Positions 5,033 through 6,229 of a stretch of DNA of 6,229 bases are shown here, piece after piece. Position 1 is the first letter of the stretch. Every line of letters starts with the position of its first letter. The notes below the pieces were generated by a model. That model ran no database searches. It was not told where the DNA came from and worked only from the letters and a program-made list of their open reading frames with translations. Source of the DNA: F23-B02 sp963610045. GTDB lineage: Bacteria > Bacillota > Clostridia > Oscillospirales > Oscillospiraceae. The stretch spans positions 1-6,229 of the forward strand of contig CAVDMS010000085.1 in assembly GCA_963610045.1 (NCBI GenBank), in the 5' to 3' direction. The translations under genes were made by a program, and so were the position numbers.

Positions 5033-6229
5033 ATGACGTTTCAACAGGAACTGGGCCGTATGTCCAAGGCTGAGCTGTGGCAGGAATATTGCGGCTATCT
5101 TGATCTGAATATAACTGAATATATGTATATCCAAAAGCGCCTTATGGAGGAGCAGATCGAGCTTTGGAGCAAAAGTCCACTCGGCAAGAGTCTTCTCAAA
5201 GGCGAGACGCCGCACACCCTTGAGGAATTCAGGCGGACGCTTCCGCTGACGAAGTACGAGGACTATGCGGACATACTGTTTAAAAGGGACCCGGAGCTTC
5301 TGCCGGACGTTCCGATGATATGGATAGAGACGACGTGGGAGGGCGGACTTCGCCCGATAAAAATAGCGCCCTACACAAGAAGTATGCTGGACTCCTACAA
5401 GCACAATCTCATCGCCATGGCGATGCTCGTTTCCGGCAAGAAGAAGGGCGACTTTGATCTCCGACCGGGACACCGCTTCCTGTACGGGGGAGCGCCGCTG
5501 CCTTACGAAACGGGGCTTGTGCCGTCGCTGCTGAATGAGGAAATGCGCTTTGAGTGGCTGCCGGACAGCGACGAATATGCGGACCTGAGCTTCAGCGAAC
5601 GCATGAAAAAGGGCTTTAAAATGGCGTTTAAGGGCGGAATTGATTACTTTTTCGCCATGGGCAGCGTCGCAAACTACATAACCGAAAACTTCGCAAAGCA
5701 GATCTCCGGCGGCGGGGGAGGAAAAACGAAGGTCTCGCCCGCAATGGCGGTGAAATACCTGAAGGCAAAACGCCGCTGCCGTCGTGAGGGACGAAGTATT
5801 CGCCCGGCGGACCTGTTTACCATCACGGGCTTCGGCTGTACGGGAACGGACGGAAAGTGCTACAAGGAGAGACTTTCAAAGGCTTGGGGAGTTACGCCCG
5901 TGGAGCTTATCGCAGGGACGGAATCAACCTGCGTCGGCTGCGACACATGGGAGCAGCGGGGCATGGTGCTGTTTCCCGACTCCTGCTTTTACGAGTTCAT
6001 ACCCGAAGCGGAGATGCTTAAAAGCCTTGACGACGAAAGCTACGTTCCCGAAACCTGCCTTATAAACGAGGTCAAGGTCGGAGCAAAATACGAGATCGTC
6101 ATAAGCGTTCTGCACGGAGGCGCATTCATGCGCTATCGGATAGGCGACGTTTACCGCTGCCTTGAGGAGAGCGTAGGGGGCAGCCTGCCGAGGTTTACAT
6201 ACGTTGACAGGATCCCGACCGTCATCGAC
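5033..6229 (+). CDS. GH3-family acyl-adenylating enzyme, 5' part (3' end outside window)
   Basis: The frame stays open to the window edge: 399 residues of a protein usually near 550. GH3 proteins belong to the ANL adenylate-forming superfamily; plant members activate a carboxylate with ATP and join it to an amino acid, while bacterial substrates are mostly unknown. Seen here: ELWQEYCGYLDL near the start, TTWEGGLRPIK (100-110) where the ATP phosphate loop should be, AGTES (294-298) followed by VLFPDSCFYEFIP (312-324) as the adenine-binding region, and MRYRIGDV (366-373) with the ribose-binding D372, then FTYVDR (388-393). The C-terminal lid domain is missing with the window edge. Oddities: the phosphate loop departs from the SSGTSGxxK form, and a run of five Gly (226-230) precedes a basic stretch. 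No strong ribosome binding site precedes ATG 5033; ATG 5060 is an alternative start, losing nine residues. It lies 15 bases after the methyltransferase-like gene, in the same frame. Confidence 0.85.
   Translation, partial: MTFQQELGRMSKAELWQEYCGYLDLNITEYMYIQKRLMEEQIELWSKSPLGKSLLKGETPHTLEEFRRTLPLTKYEDYADILFKRDPELLPDVPMIWIETTWEGGLRPIKIAPYTRSMLDSYKHNLIAMAMLVSGKKKGDFDLRPGHRFLYGGAPLPYETGLVPSLLNEEMRFEWLPDSDEYADLSFSERMKKGFKMAFKGGIDYFFAMGSVANYITENFAKQISGGGGGKTKVSPAMAVKYLKAKRRCRREGRSIRPADLFTITGFGCTGTDGKCYKERLSKAWGVTPVELIAGTESTCVGCDTWEQRGMVLFPDSCFYEFIPEAEMLKSLDDESYVPETCLINEVKVGAKYEIVISVLHGGAFMRYRIGDVYRCLEESVGGSLPRFTYVDRIPTVID

Noticed and set aside
4493..5473. 326-codon open frame on the minus strand across the methyltransferase-like and GH3 genes
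   Set aside because: It lies wholly opposite two genes with clear family motifs, its translation is a basic Arg/His-rich mix with no recognisable domain, and it ignores their boundary. Its length follows from GC-rich codon use on the other strand.
5705..5728. Gly-rich SGGGGGKT in the GH3 protein resembling a Walker A P-loop
   Set aside because: The pattern needs Ala or Gly four residues before the final GK[ST], and here it is Ser. ANL enzymes do not use a Walker A loop; a flexible linker is more likely.
5784..6065. 93-codon plus-strand open frame inside the GH3 gene
   Set aside because: It is an out-of-frame shadow; the GH3 frame carries the conserved motifs over the same bases.

Overview
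The window looks like a chromosomal segment from a Gram-positive anaerobe of the class Clostridia, most likely an Oscillospirales/Ruminococcaceae-type gut bacterium. This is inferred from three things: the gene order uvrC–rsmD–coaD–coiled-coil gene, protein features typical of that group (for example DLFAGTGQLGIE in RsmD and a bacterial GH3 protein), and strong GGAGG-type ribosome binding sites with vegetative-type promoters. Base composition appears moderately GC-rich by eye. No species can be named from the sequence alone.

Region 1 (1-2858, + strand) is a tight housekeeping operon. It holds the 3' part of uvrC (nucleotide excision repair; 5' end outside the window), rsmD (16S rRNA guanine-N2 methyltransferase), coaD (phosphopantetheine adenylyltransferase, coenzyme A synthesis) and a coiled-coil gene of unknown role. 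The first three are joined by ATGA stop/start overlaps and the fourth overlaps coaD by 11 bases, which suggests translational coupling. A full-consensus promoter (TTGACA, 16 bp, TATAAT with an extended -10) lies inside rsmD and may transcribe coaD and the coiled-coil gene separately. The block ends in a strong hairpin terminator at 2871-2909. The hairpin has A and T tracts on both sides, so it can also serve the convergent gene that follows.

Region 2 (2935-3246, - strand) is a small gene for a 103-residue protein of unknown family. It has a good promoter and ribosome binding site. Its start faces a 164-bp divergent regulatory region (3247-3410) with two opposed promoters, each overlapping a short inverted repeat.

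Region 3 (3411 to the window end, + strand) is a second compact operon: a CitB/DcuR-like response regulator, a stand-alone histidine phosphotransfer (Hpt) protein, an integral-membrane methyltransferase-like protein of the isoprenylcysteine/phospholipid methyltransferase type, and the first 399 codons of a GH3-family acyl-adenylating enzyme. The genes overlap or lie 1 to 15 bases apart. Pairing phosphorelay parts with a membrane methyltransferase and a GH3 enzyme is unusual and is the best candidate for an undescribed system. One reading is that a multistep phosphorelay controls chemistry on a carboxylate or lipid substrate at the membrane; substrate and signal cannot be read from the sequence. 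No histidine kinase, transposon, CRISPR array, tRNA or rRNA was seen.
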